Positions 7,831-16,426 of a stretch of DNA of 64,000 nt are shown here, piece by piece (within the stretch, counting starts at the first letter, position 1; each line of letters opens with the position of its first letter). The notes below the pieces were generated by a model. The model was given only the letters and a program-made list of their open reading frames with translations. It was not told where the DNA came from and searched no databases. Source of the stretch: Streptomyces sp. Root431 (lineage in GTDB: Bacteria; Actinomycetota; Actinomycetes; Streptomycetales; Streptomycetaceae). The DNA lies in contig NZ_LMEI01000001.1 of assembly GCF_001426585.1 (NCBI RefSeq), positions 809,951 through 873,950 on the forward strand. The letters are read 5' to 3'. Position numbers and translations under genes: made by a program.

Positions 7831-9210
7831 TCACACCTTCGCGTATCCGGGCCGGGTCCGCTCGTCCACGACCTCTCCCGCGGTCCCCTCCGCGGCCCCC
7901 TCGGCGGTCTCGGGCACGGCCGTCGGCCGGCGAAGGTATACCGCCCAGGTGACGACGATGCAGGCCGCGTAGAAGGCGAGGAAGGCGACGAAGGCGCCGG
8001 TGCCGGTGCCCGCGGTCTGGAAGGACTGGCGGAAGGCGAGGTTGATGCCGAGCCCGCCGAGCGCGCCGACGGCTCCGATGAGGCCCATGGAGGCGCCGGA
8101 CAGCCGCCGCCCGTAGGCCTCGGCCGCCTCGCCGGAGAGGCCCTTGCGGTGCCCCTGGGCGAGGAAGATCGCCGGGATCATCTTGTACGTGGAGCCGTTG
8201 CCGAGGCCGCTGAGGACGAAGAGGCCGATGAAGCCGACGAGGAAGACGGCGAGCGACTCGACGACGGAGGCGTAGATCACCACTCCGGTCGCGGCGGCCA
8301 TCGCCGCGAAGGTCCACAGGGTGATGCGGGCGCCGCCGTGCCGGTCGGCGAGGGAGCCGCCGATCGGCCGGATGAGGGAGCCGAGGAGCGGGCCGACGAA
8401 GGTCAGCGAGGCGGCCTGGAGCGGGGTGCGTCCGAACTGGGTCTGGAGCACCAGCCCGAAGGCGAAGCTGTAGCCGATGAACGAGCCGAAGGTGCCGATG
8501 TAGAGGAAGGCCATGATCCAGGTGTGGCGGGCCTTCACGGCCTCCCTCGCGGCGCCGGTGTCGTTCTTGACCGGGGCGAGGTTGTCCATGAAGAGCGCGG
8601 CGCACACGGCGGCGACGACGATCAGCGGCAGGTAGACGCCGAGCACGATCCTCGGGTGCATGGCCCCGGCGGTGCCGATGACGAGCAGGCCGACGAGCTG
8701 CACGACGGGGACGCCGATGTTGCCGCCGCCCGCGTTGAGCCCGAGCGCCCAGCCCTTCTTCCGCAGCGGGAAGAAGGCGTTGATGTTGGTCATGGAGGAG
8801 GCGAAGTTGCCGCCGCCGACGCCGGTGAGCGCGGCCACCAGGACGAACGTCGTGTACGAGGTGCCGGGCTCCATCACCGCGAAGGCGAAACCGGCGGGCA
8901 GCAGGAGCAACAGGGCGCTGAAGACCGTCCAATTGCGGCCGCCGAATCGGGCGACGGCGAAGGTGTACGGGATCCGGATCAGCGCGCCGACGAAGGTCGC
9001 CGTCGCGATCAGGAAGAACTTGCCGGCCGGGTCCACGCCGTACTGCGGGCCCATGAAGAGCACCATGACCGACCACAGGCTCCAGATCGAGAAGCCGATG
9101 TGCTCGGAGAGCACGGAGAAGAGCAGATTCCGCCGTGCGATCCGCTCCCCCTTCTCACGCCAGAAGGTCTCGTCCTCCGGTTCCCACCGTTCGATCCACC
9201 GACCGCCCAT
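7831..9210 (-). CDS. narK: NarK-type nitrate/nitrite transporter (MFS)
   Basis: 459 residues with about twelve membrane segments. It starts MGGRWIERWEPEDETFW, a motif of actinobacterial NarK/NarK2 proteins, at ATG 9208-9210 preceded by a clear GGAGGT ribosome site; an upstream in-frame start at 9267 lacks one. The nitrate/nitrite porter signatures are visible: GVGGGNFASSMTNINAFFP and GWALGLNAGGGNIGVPVVQ, both glycine-rich loops of the NNP family, and the MFS loop LADRHGGARITLW. It takes nitrate into the cell or exchanges it for nitrite. The gene lies 84 bp upstream of hemD on the same strand, so the two may be co-transcribed, coupling nitrate entry to sirohaem/haem supply or to control by the HemD fusion. 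Confidence 0.92.
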   Translation of the reverse strand: MGGRWIERWEPEDETFWREKGERIARRNLLFSVLSEHIGFSIWSLWSVMVLFMGPQYGVDPAGKFFLIATATFVGALIRIPYTFAVARFGGRNWTVFSALLLLLPAGFAFAVMEPGTSYTTFVLVAALTGVGGGNFASSMTNINAFFPLRKKGWALGLNAGGGNIGVPVVQLVGLLVIGTAGAMHPRIVLGVYLPLIVVAAVCAALFMDNLAPVKNDTGAAREAVKARHTWIMAFLYIGTFGSFIGYSFAFGLVLQTQFGRTPLQAASLTFVGPLLGSLIRPIGGSLADRHGGARITLWTFAAMAAATGVVIYASVVESLAVFLVGFIGLFVLSGLGNGSTYKMIPAIFLAQGHRKGLSGEAAEAYGRRLSGASMGLIGAVGALGGLGINLAFRQSFQTAGTGTGAFVAFLAFYAACIVVTWAVYLRRPTAVPETAEGAAEGTAGEVVDERTRPGYAKV

Positions 9211-9411
9211 GTCGCACCTCCGCGGTGACGGGTCCTGGGGCGTCCACAGCCCCGGTCCACCTGCCACAGACGCTAGGGAGGGCGCGTTTCAGCCTGGTGC
9301 CGCGAGGTGACGGGGCTGGAACCTTGCTCTCACTAGGCGCAAGGGGCCCTTGTGAGCGCCCCCCTTTCCTTTTGGGGCTCGGTTCGCCGCCGGGGCGCTT
9401 CAGCCGGACTC

Positions 9412-9437
9412 ACACCCCCGACCGTGCTCGGGGGTGT
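9412..9437 (-). terminator. Terminator of the LysR-type gene
   Basis: Perfect 10-bp arms ACACCCCCGA (9412-9421) and TCGGGGGTGT (9428-9437) with a 6-base loop, 22 bp past the LysR-type stop codon on the minus strand. Confidence 0.65.
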
Positions 9438-9459
9438 TCCCCGGCCGCGCCCCTTCGGC

Positions 9460-10491
9460 TCACTCGCCGGGTCTCGTGGGCACCGTCTCGGACAGCCCCG
9501 GCTCCCCCTCCGGCAGCCAGGTGCCCGGTGGGCGGTGCAGCCAGCCCTCCTGGGTGGCGATCTCCGTCGCGGCGGCGCGCAGGGCGTCCAGGCCGCGGTG
9601 GCGCAGTCCCTTGCGCCACACCAGGCTCACGGGTGAGAGGGGTACGGGGTCGACGAGCGGGCGCAGCACGCAGCCCGGCATGGGCGGGAAGTCGACGACG
9701 GCGAGGACCGGGTTGCGGTGCTTGTCCATGATCCGCCGGAACTCCTCGTGGCCGATCGCGAGCGGGGCGGGCGGGGCGACCTCGATGCCGCGTCCGGCGA
9801 AGAGCCGGGCGGCGAGGTCGGTCCACTCGGGCGTCCGGTCGTTCCCGGCACCCGCGTAGATGCGCTCTCCGGCGAGCCGGGCGAGCGGGACCTCGGGCAG
9901 GGCGGCGAGTTCGTGGTCCTCGGGAAGGATCACGGCCATCCGCTCGTACCGCACGAACTGGCAGTCCAGCCGCTCCCGCAGCCCCGCGGCCAGCCCTCCG
10001 TACCGCCCGAAGGAGGTGTCGAGCCGCCCGGCGAGGATCTCCCGCGCGGCGCCGGTGAGGCCGCTCTCGTAGCGGGCCATCAGCTCCTGCTCGGGGGCGA
10101 GTTCGCGGGCCCGGCGCAGCACGCGCTCGTGGGCGAGACCCGGGGTGTTGACGTCGACGAGGAGCGGCCGGGGCACGGCGCGGAAGGCGTCGCCGAGTTC
10201 GTCGTGGGCGGCCAACACCCGCCGCGCGTACGGGAGGAGGCGTTCGCCGTCGGGGGTGAGGGCGACCTGCCGGGTGGTCCGTACGAAGAGCTCGGCGCCC
10301 AACTCCCGCTCCAGGCGCCGGATGTCGCGACTCAGGGCCTGCTGGGCGACGTACAGGCGGGCGGCGGCCCGGGTGAAGTGCAGTTCCTCGGCGACGGCGG
10401 TGAAGGCGCGCAGGAGGCGGGGGTCGATATCGTGCGAGGGGCCCGAGAAGGTCACCGACGCATTTAACAACACAGGTGCGTGAATGGCCAC
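9460..10491 (-). CDS. LysR-type transcriptional regulator
   Basis: 343 residues if read from ATG 10489-10491; a GTG at 10452-10454 (VTFSGPSHDIDPRLLRAF) would give about 330. The N-terminal winged helix is clear: LLRAFTAVAEELHFTRAAARLYVAQQALSRDIRRLERELGAELFVRTTRQVALTPDGERLLPYA. A periplasmic-binding-like effector domain follows (about 115-310). The gene is divergent from the MFS exporter at 10539 with under 50 bp between starts, the classic LysR arrangement, so it probably controls that transporter and itself from the shared gap. The effector is unknown. A terminator hairpin lies 3' of it. Confidence 0.85.
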   Translation of the reverse strand: MAIHAPVLLNASVTFSGPSHDIDPRLLRAFTAVAEELHFTRAAARLYVAQQALSRDIRRLERELGAELFVRTTRQVALTPDGERLLPYARRVLAAHDELGDAFRAVPRPLLVDVNTPGLAHERVLRRARELAPEQELMARYESGLTGAAREILAGRLDTSFGRYGGLAAGLRERLDCQFVRYERMAVILPEDHELAALPEVPLARLAGERIYAGAGNDRTPEWTDLAARLFAGRGIEVAPPAPLAIGHEEFRRIMDKHRNPVLAVVDFPPMPGCVLRPLVDPVPLSPVSLVWRKGLRHRGLDALRAAATEIATQEGWLHRPPGTWLPEGEPGLSETVPTRPGE

Positions 10492-10538
10492 CGATCAGGT
10501 GTTGGACCGGCGGGGACCGCGCCAGCGAGCCTTGATCC

Positions 10539-11834
10539 ATGCCGCAACCGGACCTCACCCTCACCCCGGCGGGCCCGGCCCTCGCCCCTCGCTATCGCGA
10601 GCACCCGGCCTCCGGGCCCCTCACCCGCGTACGACACCGACCCCCGCACCGCCCCGCACCCCGCAACCCCTACCTCCGCCTCTTCGCCCTCCCCGGCACC
10701 CGCGCCTTCACCGCCGGGAACCTGATCGCCCGGCTCCCCATGGGCATGTTCGGCGTGAGCGCCGTGATCATGATCGCGGGCCGCTACGACTCCTACGCCC
10801 TGGCCGGTTCGGTCATCGCCACCGGCCTGGCCGCCGGGGCCCTGGCCGCCCCCTGGATCGCCCGGCTCGTCGACCGGTACGGCCAGGCGCGCGTCGCCGT
10901 CCCGGCCACGGCGTACGCGGTCCTGGGCCATCTGCTCCTGCTCCTCTGTGTCCACGAGAAGGCCCCCGCCTGGGCGCTCTTCCTCGTCGCCGCCACCACC
11001 GCCACCTCCCCGAACACGGGCGGCATGTCCCGGGCCCGCTGGGCCCACCTCCTCCGGGACGACCCGGACGCCCTGCACACCGCCAACGCCTTCGAGCAGG
11101 CCGTCGACGAGCTCTGTTTCATGCTCGGCCCGGTGCTGGCCGCGCTCCTCTGCTCGGCGCTCTTCCCGGAGGCGGGCACCCTCGCGGCCGCGGTGCTCTT
11201 CCTGTCCGGCGTGCTGCTCTTCGCCGCCCAGCGCTCCACCGAGCCTCCGATCGCACCCCGCACCGCCACCGGCTCCCCGCTGCGGGCCCCGGGCATGGCG
11301 CCGCTGCTCGCGGTCTTCCTCGCCACCGGGGCGATCTTCGGCTCCATGGAGGTCGTGGCGCTGGCGTTCGTGGACGGCCCCGTCGCGGGCCCCGTCCTCG
11401 CCCTCCAGGCCGCCGGCTCCTGCGCCGCGGGCCTCCTCTACGGCCGCGCTCGCCGCACGGCCCGGCTCCGCACCTGCCTGGCCGCGATGACCGTCCTCAT
11501 GGCGATGCCGATGCTCGCCGCCTCGACCGGCTCGCTCCTCGCCCTCGCGGGCGGTCTGCTCGTGGCGGGTATGGCGACGGCCCCGACGATGGTCACGGGC
11601 ATGGGCCTGGTCCAGCGCCTGACGCCGGCGTCCCGGCTCAACGAGGGCATGACCCTCGCGGTGACCGCGCTCCTCGCCGGCATCGCGGCGGGCTCCGCCA
11701 CCGGCGGCTGGGCCGCCGACCACGCCCCCTTCCCGGCCTTCGGCTTCCTCGTCCCGATCGCGGCGGCGGCCCTGGCGCTGACGCTGTGCGGGGCGACCGG
11801 GGTGGGCGGCCCGCGCCCCCGCGTCCGGGCATGA
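10539..11834 (+). CDS. MFS transporter
   Basis: 431 residues. A proline- and arginine-rich cytoplasmic N-terminus of about 48 residues is followed by a 12-helix major facilitator fold: FTAGNLIARLPMGMFGVSAVIMIAGRYDSYALAGSVIATGLAAG and the first-loop motif APWIARLVDRYGQARV near residue 105, then FEQAVDELCFMLGPVLAALL, a helix found in several actinobacterial drug:proton-type exporters. The divergent LysR-type gene is its probable regulator. The substrate cannot be inferred. The true start may lie downstream of ATG 10539, because the N-terminal extension is low complexity. A terminator hairpin follows the stop. Confidence 0.82.
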   Translation: MPQPDLTLTPAGPALAPRYREHPASGPLTRVRHRPPHRPAPRNPYLRLFALPGTRAFTAGNLIARLPMGMFGVSAVIMIAGRYDSYALAGSVIATGLAAGALAAPWIARLVDRYGQARVAVPATAYAVLGHLLLLLCVHEKAPAWALFLVAATTATSPNTGGMSRARWAHLLRDDPDALHTANAFEQAVDELCFMLGPVLAALLCSALFPEAGTLAAAVLFLSGVLLFAAQRSTEPPIAPRTATGSPLRAPGMAPLLAVFLATGAIFGSMEVVALAFVDGPVAGPVLALQAAGSCAAGLLYGRARRTARLRTCLAAMTVLMAMPMLAASTGSLLALAGGLLVAGMATAPTMVTGMGLVQRLTPASRLNEGMTLAVTALLAGIAAGSATGGWAADHAPFPAFGFLVPIAAAALALTLCGATGVGGPRPRVRA

Positions 11835-11837
11835 CAA

Positions 11838-11868
11838 AGGCCCGGCGGTCTTGACGACTGCCGGGCCT
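11838..11868 (+). terminator. Terminator after the MFS gene
   Basis: 13-base arms AGGCCCGGCGGTC (11838-11850) and GACTGCCGGGCCT (11856-11868), one G-T wobble, 5-base loop, 4 bp after the stop codon. Confidence 0.75.
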
Positions 11869-11888
11869 CTGCCCACATGGGATGAGGT

Positions 11889-11915
11889 GTCCGAGCGGGG
11901 CAGGCCCCCTCGGAC
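11889..11915 (-). terminator. Terminator hairpin 3' of tmRNA
   Basis: GTCCGAGCGGGG (11889-11900) pairs with CCCCCTCGGAC (11905-11915) apart from one bulge. It lies just after the encoded 3' end of ssrA on the minus strand. Confidence 0.65.
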
Positions 11916-11921
11916 GCTCGG

Positions 11922-12311
11922 TGGAGATGGCGGGAATCGAACCCGCGTCCAACGGTACGGAAACAGAGCTTCTCCGTGCGCAGTCCGCTACGAGTTTCTC
12001 AGCCCCGGAGATCACGCGGACAAGTCTCCGACGGGCTCAGTCACTGTTTGATTTCCTTCTCACCCCCGTGACCGGGGTGAGAAGTTTAGATCCCTAAATG
12101 ACGCCAGGATCCGGGTCGGGACCACCCCCGGGCTGACGCTCCTCACAGAGGCTTCTTGTCGTTACCTAAAATTAGGCAGCGAGGGCGAAGCGGGAGTTAT
12201 CGCTCTTGGAGTTGGCGATTATTGGTTGCGACATATGGTTTACGAGATCATTGCCGCTTCCTCGACACGCTTCCTCTGCATCGGTATCCGCTGTCGAAAC
12301 CGATCATCCCC
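11922..12311 (-). ncRNA. ssrA: Transfer-messenger RNA (tmRNA)
   Basis: About 390 nt on the minus strand. The tRNA-like ends are clear: 5' GGGGAUG (from 12311) pairs with 3' CAUCUCC (ending 12923 minus 1000, i.e. 11923), followed by discriminator A at 11922. The T-arm reads GGACGCGGGUUCGAUUCCCGCC, here split as GGACGCGGGTTCGA then TTCCCGCC, and the conserved 5' GAUCGGUUUCGACAGCGGAU element is present. The next genomic bases are CCG, so the terminal CCA is not fully encoded and must be completed by tRNA nucleotidyltransferase. The RNA rescues stalled ribosomes together with SmpB, whose gene lies directly upstream on the same strand. The 5' boundary is set by pairing and could differ by a base. 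Confidence 0.95.
12172..12216 (-). other. tmRNA proteolysis-tag reading frame
   Basis: Within ssrA the resume codon GCC (12214-12216) opens a 14-codon frame encoding ANSKSDNSRFALAA, closed by TAA (12172-12174). The ALAA end is the standard ClpXP degradation signal. The resume codon is inferred from the position of tags in other actinobacteria. Confidence 0.85.
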
Positions 12312-12409
12312 ATGTTTATTTTTCAAAGCGCACCCCTTGCGAGGTGTGCAGAGCCCATCGTACGTGACCGACGGGCGCCGTCGCCAGCGTATTACCCGCC
12401 GACCCGCCG

Positions 12410-12949
12410 CTAGGCGATCTTGGCCGCGCGCTCCCTGCGCTTGGCCGCCGCGATGGCCCGGTTCGTCTCGCGGGTGTCCTGCTGCTCGCGCAGCGTCTGC
12501 CGCTTGTCGTACTCCTTCTTGCCCTTCGCGAGCGCGATCTCGACCTTGACCCGGCCGTTCAGGAAGTACAGCGCGAGAGGCACGATCGTGTGACCCGTCT
12601 CCTGCGACTTCGACTCGAGCTTGTCGATCTCCTCGCGGTGCAGGAGCAGCTTGCGCTTCCGCTTCGCCGAGTGGTTCGTCCAGCTGCCCTGCATGTACTC
12701 GGGCACATGGATGTTGTGCAGCCACGCCTCGTGGTTGTCGATCTGCACGAAGCCGTCGACGAGCGAGGCCCGGCCCATCCGCAGCGACTTCACCTCGGTG
12801 CCCATGAGGACCACGCCGCACTCATAGGTGTCGACGATGTGGTAGTCGTGGCGCGCCTTCTTGTTCTGAGCGATGATCTTCCGCTCGGGCGCCTTGTCCT
12901 GGTTCTTCTTCGCAGGCTTGCCCTGCACGTTCACGAGTCCCTTTGCCAT
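12410..12949 (-). CDS. smpB: SsrA-binding protein SmpB
   Basis: 179 residues. Binds the tRNA-like domain of tmRNA and delivers it to stalled ribosomes. The SmpB barrel signatures are visible: [44 protein letters not shown] and [20 protein letters not shown], followed by [16 protein letters not shown] and the lysine/arginine-rich C-terminal tail ([33 protein letters not shown]) that occupies the mRNA channel. A 15-residue basic N-terminal extension ([17 protein letters not shown]) precedes the core. It lies about 98 bp upstream of ssrA and 18 bp downstream of the protease gene on the same strand, so the two rescue partners are adjacent. Confidence 0.97.
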   Translation of the reverse strand: MAKGLVNVQGKPAKKNQDKAPERKIIAQNKKARHDYHIVDTYECGVVLMGTEVKSLRMGRASLVDGFVQIDNHEAWLHNIHVPEYMQGSWTNHSAKRKRKLLLHREEIDKLESKSQETGHTIVPLALYFLNGRVKVEIALAKGKKEYDKRQTLREQQDTRETNRAIAAAKRRERAAKIA

Positions 12950-12967
12950 AGTGCGGCCATTTTCGCA

Positions 12968-14140
12968 CTACGAGCCCCCTCCGAGGCCACTCAATACCGT
13001 ACGGGCCCGTTCCTCGGCCTTCTCGCCGGCCGTCAGGTCGGGGGTGATGCCCCGGCCGTCCACGGCGTGCCCGGCGGGCGTGCGGTAGTGGCCGACGGTC
13101 AGCTCGGCCACCGAGCCGTCCGGGAGCGCGCTCGGCATCTGCACCGAGCCCTTGCCGAAGGTCCTCGAGCCGACCGTGACCGCCCGGCCCCGGTCCTGGA
13201 GGGCGCCGGTCAGCAGCTCGGCCGCGCTCATCGTGCCGCCGTCGATCAGCGCCACCAGGGGCCGGCCGGTGTCGCCGCCCCCGTCCGCGTACACGGCCCG
13301 CTGCTCGCCCTCGACGTCGTACGTGGCGACCAGGCCACCGTCGAGGAAGGCGGAGGCGGCGACGGCGGCCTCCGCGACCAGACCGCCGGAGTTGCCCCGC
13401 AGGTCCAGGAGGACTCCGGCGCCGGCCGGGGCGTCCCGTACCGCGTCCCGCACGCGCGAGCCCGCGCCCTTGGTGAAGGCGGCGACCTTGATCAGGACGG
13501 CCCCGTCGTCGAGGCGGCGGACGCTGACCGGGTCCGTCGCGAGCCGGGCCCGGAGCAGGGTCTCCGTCCGGACGGCGCGGCCGCGCTCGACCCGGAGGAC
13601 GACGGCCGATCCGGGGACGCCGTCGCCGCGGAGCAGGGAGACGACCTCGGAGACGGAGAGCGCGCCGACCGGGCGGCCGTCGACGGAGACGAGCCGGTCG
13701 CCGGCCCGGAGCCCGGCCCGCTCGGCGGGACCGCCGGGCTGGACCCGGGTCACCTTCACCCCGCCGCCCTCGGCGGCCCGGCCCGCGGAGAGCCCGACGC
13801 CCGTGTAGGCGCCGTCGAGGGCCTGCTCGAAGTCGGCGTACTCCTTCTTGTCGTACACCGCGCCCCAGCGGTCGCCGCTGCGGCTGACGAAGTCCTCCGC
13901 GGCCTGCTTGCCCGACTTCCCGTCGGCCATGGCCGCGGCGGCCGCACGGTTCAGGGCGGCGCGGTCCACCGTGTCCGTACGGACGGCGTCCGGCGACCCC
14001 GCGCCCGCGACGCCCTGCCGGGGCAGCGCCCCGGTGGCTGCGGCGGTCGCGAGGACCCCGGTGAAGACCAACGTCAGAACGGCCCCACGGAGCACTCCGC
14101 GGGGCCGGATACAGAGGCGGTGATCGACGCCGGCCGGCAT
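12968..14140 (-). CDS. S41 family C-terminal processing peptidase (CtpA-like)
   Basis: 390 residues. An N-terminal signal anchor (GVLRGAVLTLVFTGVLATAAATGAL, about 15-40) directs it outside the membrane. A PDZ domain (GVKVTRVQPGGPAERAGLRAGDRLVSVDGRPV) lies at about 125-205. The S41 protease domain holds the Ser-Lys dyad: Ser in DGGTMSAAELLTGAL near residue 303 and Lys in TFGKGSVQ near 328. Such proteases trim or degrade envelope proteins by recognising C-terminal residues. ATG 14138-14140 was preferred to GTG 14147-14149 because AGTGGG sits at ribosome-site distance. It lies between ftsX and smpB on the same strand, behind a hairpin, so it is probably separately transcribed from ftsEX. Confidence 0.9.
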   Translation of the reverse strand: MPAGVDHRLCIRPRGVLRGAVLTLVFTGVLATAAATGALPRQGVAGAGSPDAVRTDTVDRAALNRAAAAAMADGKSGKQAAEDFVSRSGDRWGAVYDKKEYADFEQALDGAYTGVGLSAGRAAEGGGVKVTRVQPGGPAERAGLRAGDRLVSVDGRPVGALSVSEVVSLLRGDGVPGSAVVLRVERGRAVRTETLLRARLATDPVSVRRLDDGAVLIKVAAFTKGAGSRVRDAVRDAPAGAGVLLDLRGNSGGLVAEAAVAASAFLDGGLVATYDVEGEQRAVYADGGGDTGRPLVALIDGGTMSAAELLTGALQDRGRAVTVGSRTFGKGSVQMPSALPDGSVAELTVGHYRTPAGHAVDGRGITPDLTAGEKAEERARTVLSGLGGGS

Positions 14141-14161
14141 GGCGCCCACTCTAGGACAAGT

Positions 14162-14200
14162 GAATGGCGCCGCACGGGCTTTGCCCGTACGACGCCATTC
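14162..14200 (-). terminator. Terminator between ftsX and the protease gene
   Basis: On the minus strand GAATGGCGTCGTACGGGC pairs over 18 positions (two G-U wobbles) with GCCCGTGCGGCGCCATTC across an AAA loop, 18 bp after the ftsX stop. Confidence 0.75.
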
Positions 14201-14218
14201 GCTGTCAGGGGTGTCTTC

Positions 14219-15136
14219 TCACACCTTCAGGTACTTGCGCAGCGCGATGAACGCGGCCACGGCCGGCATGAGCAGACCGATGGCGAGCACGAGCGGCAGC
14301 TTGGCGAGGACGGCGTCCCAGCCGATGAAGTTGACCAGCTGCATCTTCTCGGCGAGCGCGATGCCGTGGTCGATGAGGAAGTACCGGCCGACGAGCAGCA
14401 GCACACAGGCGACGGCGCCGCCGAGGAGTCCGGCGAAGGCGGCCTCCATGATGAACGGCATCTGGATGTAGAAGCTGGACGCGCCCACGAGCCGCATGAT
14501 GCCCGTCTCGCGGCGGCGACTGAAGGCCGAGACGCGGACGGTGTTGACGATCAGCATCAGCGCGATGACCAGCATCAGGCCCATGACGCCGAGGGCGGCG
14601 ATGTTCATGCCGTTCATCAGGTCGAAGAGGTTCTGCAGGATGTTCCGCTGGTCCTGGACCGACTCGACGCCGTCTCGGCCCGCGAAGGCCGTGGCGACCA
14701 CCTTGTACTTCTCCGGGTCCTTGAGCTTGACCCGGAACGACTCCTGCATCTGGTCCGGCGTGATGACGGACGCGATGGCGGTGTCGCTGTACTGCTCCTT
14801 GTAGTGCTTGAAGGCCTCGCTGGCGGACTCGTGGTGGACGTCCTCCACGATGTCCATCTCCCGCAGATCGGCCTCGATCTGCTCCTTCTGCTGTGTCGTG
14901 ACCGCGCCCTTGGCGCACTTGGCCGCGGTGGCCGCGTCGGTCTTGTTGCAGAGGAAGATGGAGACGTTGACCTTGTCGTACCAGTAGTCCTTCATCGTGC
15001 TGACCTGCTCGCGCATGAGCAGCGCGCCGCCGAAGAGGGCGAGCGAGAGGGCCACGGAGACGATGACGGCGAAGGTCATCGTCAGGTTGCGCCGGAGGCC
15101 GACGCCGATCTCGGAGAGCACGAACTGAGCGCGCAT
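14219..15136 (-). CDS. ftsX: Cell division ABC transporter-like membrane protein FtsX
   Basis: 305 residues, four membrane segments: one at about 22-44 (TMTFAVIVSVALSLALFGGALL), then an extracellular loop of about 125 residues, then three clustered at about 175-300. The permease-type FtsX domain shows ALMLIVNTVRVSAFSRRRETGIMRLVGASSFYIQMPFIMEA, the cytoplasmic coupling motif for FtsE. With FtsE it forms an ABC complex that activates peptidoglycan hydrolases at the septum or growing tip rather than transporting a solute. The ATG at 15134-15136 has GGGGAAAG upstream. It is 38 bp downstream of ftsE in the usual ftsE-ftsX order. Confidence 0.95.
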   Translation of the reverse strand: MRAQFVLSEIGVGLRRNLTMTFAVIVSVALSLALFGGALLMREQVSTMKDYWYDKVNVSIFLCNKTDAATAAKCAKGAVTTQQKEQIEADLREMDIVEDVHHESASEAFKHYKEQYSDTAIASVITPDQMQESFRVKLKDPEKYKVVATAFAGRDGVESVQDQRNILQNLFDLMNGMNIAALGVMGLMLVIALMLIVNTVRVSAFSRRRETGIMRLVGASSFYIQMPFIMEAAFAGLLGGAVACVLLLVGRYFLIDHGIALAEKMQLVNFIGWDAVLAKLPLVLAIGLLMPAVAAFIALRKYLKV

Positions 15137-15174
15137 GGTGACTGCTTTCCCCTACCTGTTCTTCGTCGGCCTGC

Positions 15175-15864
15175 TCAGTGCTGGTATCCGTAGACGCCAC
15201 GCGCCTGGTCGCGGACGAGGCGACCCTTCTCGAGCTCGATGACGCGCTTGCGCATCTGGTCGACGATGTTCTGGTCGTGGGTCGCCATGACGACGGTGGT
15301 CCCTGTCCTGTTGATGCGGTCGAGCAGCTTCATGATGCCGACGGAGGTCTGCGGGTCGAGGTTGCCGGTGGGCTCGTCGGCGATCAGCAGCATCGGGCGG
15401 TTGACGAAGGCGCGGGCGATGGCGACGCGCTGCTGCTCACCGCCGGAGAGCTCGCCGGGACGCCGGTCCTCCTTGCCGCCGAGCCCGACCAGGTCGAGCA
15501 CCTGCGGCACGGCCTTGCGGATCTCGCCGCGCGGCTTGCCGATGACCTCCTGGGCGAAGGCCACGTTCTCGGCGACGGTCTTGTTGGGGAGCAGGCGGAA
15601 GTCCTGGAAGACGGTGCCGAGCTGGCGCCGCATGTGCGGCACCTTCCAGTTGGAGAGCCGGGCGAGGTCCTTGCCGAGGACGTGCACCTGGCCTTGGCTC
15701 GCGCGCTCCTCACGCAGGAGCAGCCGCAGGAAAGTCGACTTTCCGGAGCCGGACGAACCGACGAGGAAGACGAACTCCCCCTTCTCGATCTCCAGGGAGA
15801 CATCCCGGAGCGCGGGGCGGTTCTGCTTCGGATAGGACTTGGAGACGTTGTCGAATCGGATCAC
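15175..15864 (-). CDS. ftsE: Cell division ATP-binding protein FtsE
   Basis: 229 residues, GTG start at 15862-15864. ABC ATPase with Walker A GSSGSGKS near residue 36-43, the Q-loop near [16 protein letters not shown], signature [15 protein letters not shown] near 139-150, Walker [13 protein letters not shown] near 158-170 and the switch histidine in VMATHD near 194-199. It powers FtsX and thereby links the division machinery to cell-wall hydrolases. The C-terminal extension beyond the ATPase core ([24 protein letters not shown]) resembles other actinobacterial FtsE proteins. It is the first gene of the ftsEX pair, with its promoter expected in the 235-bp gap shared with the divergent small gene at 16100. 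Confidence 0.96.
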   Translation of the reverse strand: MIRFDNVSKSYPKQNRPALRDVSLEIEKGEFVFLVGSSGSGKSTFLRLLLREERASQGQVHVLGKDLARLSNWKVPHMRRQLGTVFQDFRLLPNKTVAENVAFAQEVIGKPRGEIRKAVPQVLDLVGLGGKEDRRPGELSGGEQQRVAIARAFVNRPMLLIADEPTGNLDPQTSVGIMKLLDRINRTGTTVVMATHDQNIVDQMRKRVIELEKGRLVRDQARGVYGYQH

Positions 15865-16099
15865 GGATGCACCACGGTCGGCCGGGAGTAGGTGTGCGTG
15901 ACCTTACGCGAACGGGGATGGCCCGCGCAGTCGCGGTCCTGGCTTGCGTGCTTTATCCTTTTCGCCCTTCGGGGTGGAGGGCGGGCGCTCCGGTGGGGCG
16001 CGCCGAATCGTCCGGGAGCTGGCACAGTGGTAGGGGGAACGTCCGGACCCCTCCGGGCGTTGTCCTGGTGTGGATCCCAGTGCGGGAGGAGGAGAGCGC

Positions 16100-16282
16100 A
16101 TGACCTACGACCGACTGGTGTGCGCCAACTGCGCGGGCCCGGTCGCCGAGGGCCGCTGCCGCGTCTGCCGCGCGAACCGGGAGCGTCTGACCCCCCAGGG
16201 GCTGACGCCCGCGATGCTGCTGACGCTGGCGATCGCCCTGCTGGCCGCGATCGCCCTGCTCGCCGCGATCCAGACGGCCTAG
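16100..16282 (+). CDS. Small membrane protein with a zinc-ribbon-like CxxC pair
   Basis: 60 residues from ATG 16100-16102, with a strong GGAGGAGGAG ribosome site at 16085-16094. The N-terminus holds two CxxC motifs (CANC at about 8-11 and CRVC at about 20-23), the spacing of a one-loop zinc ribbon. It is followed by one strongly hydrophobic segment (MLLTLAIALLAAIALLAAI, about 39-57) at the very C-terminus, a tail-anchored topology. It is divergent from ftsE and convergent with the LAETG protein gene. I recognise it only as a conserved Streptomyces hypothetical near ftsE; its function is unknown. Confidence 0.75.
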   Translation: MTYDRLVCANCAGPVAEGRCRVCRANRERLTPQGLTPAMLLTLAIALLAAIALLAAIQTA

Positions 16283-16356
16283 GCCTGCCGCCGGACGCAT
16301 TGCCGGCCATGTCCTGCCGGACCGAGGGACGGCCACACACACGAGCCGAGCGCGGC

Positions 16357-16390
16357 GAAGGGCCGGGGAGAGCGATCTCCCCGGCCCTTC
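16357..16390. terminator. Bidirectional terminator
   Basis: Perfect 15-bp arms (16357-16371 and 16376-16390, GAAGGGCCGGGGAGA and complement) with a GCGA loop, between the convergent small zinc-ribbon gene and the LAETG protein gene. Confidence 0.85.
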
Positions 16391-16426
16391 ATCATGCGCG
16401 CGCTCTCACGCGCTCACGCGGTTCCG

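Noticed and set aside
12312..12409. Promoter of ssrA
   Set aside because: A TACGAT hexamer about 50 bp upstream of the mature 5' end and an AT-rich stretch nearer to it both exist, but neither has a credible -35 element, so no promoter is claimed.
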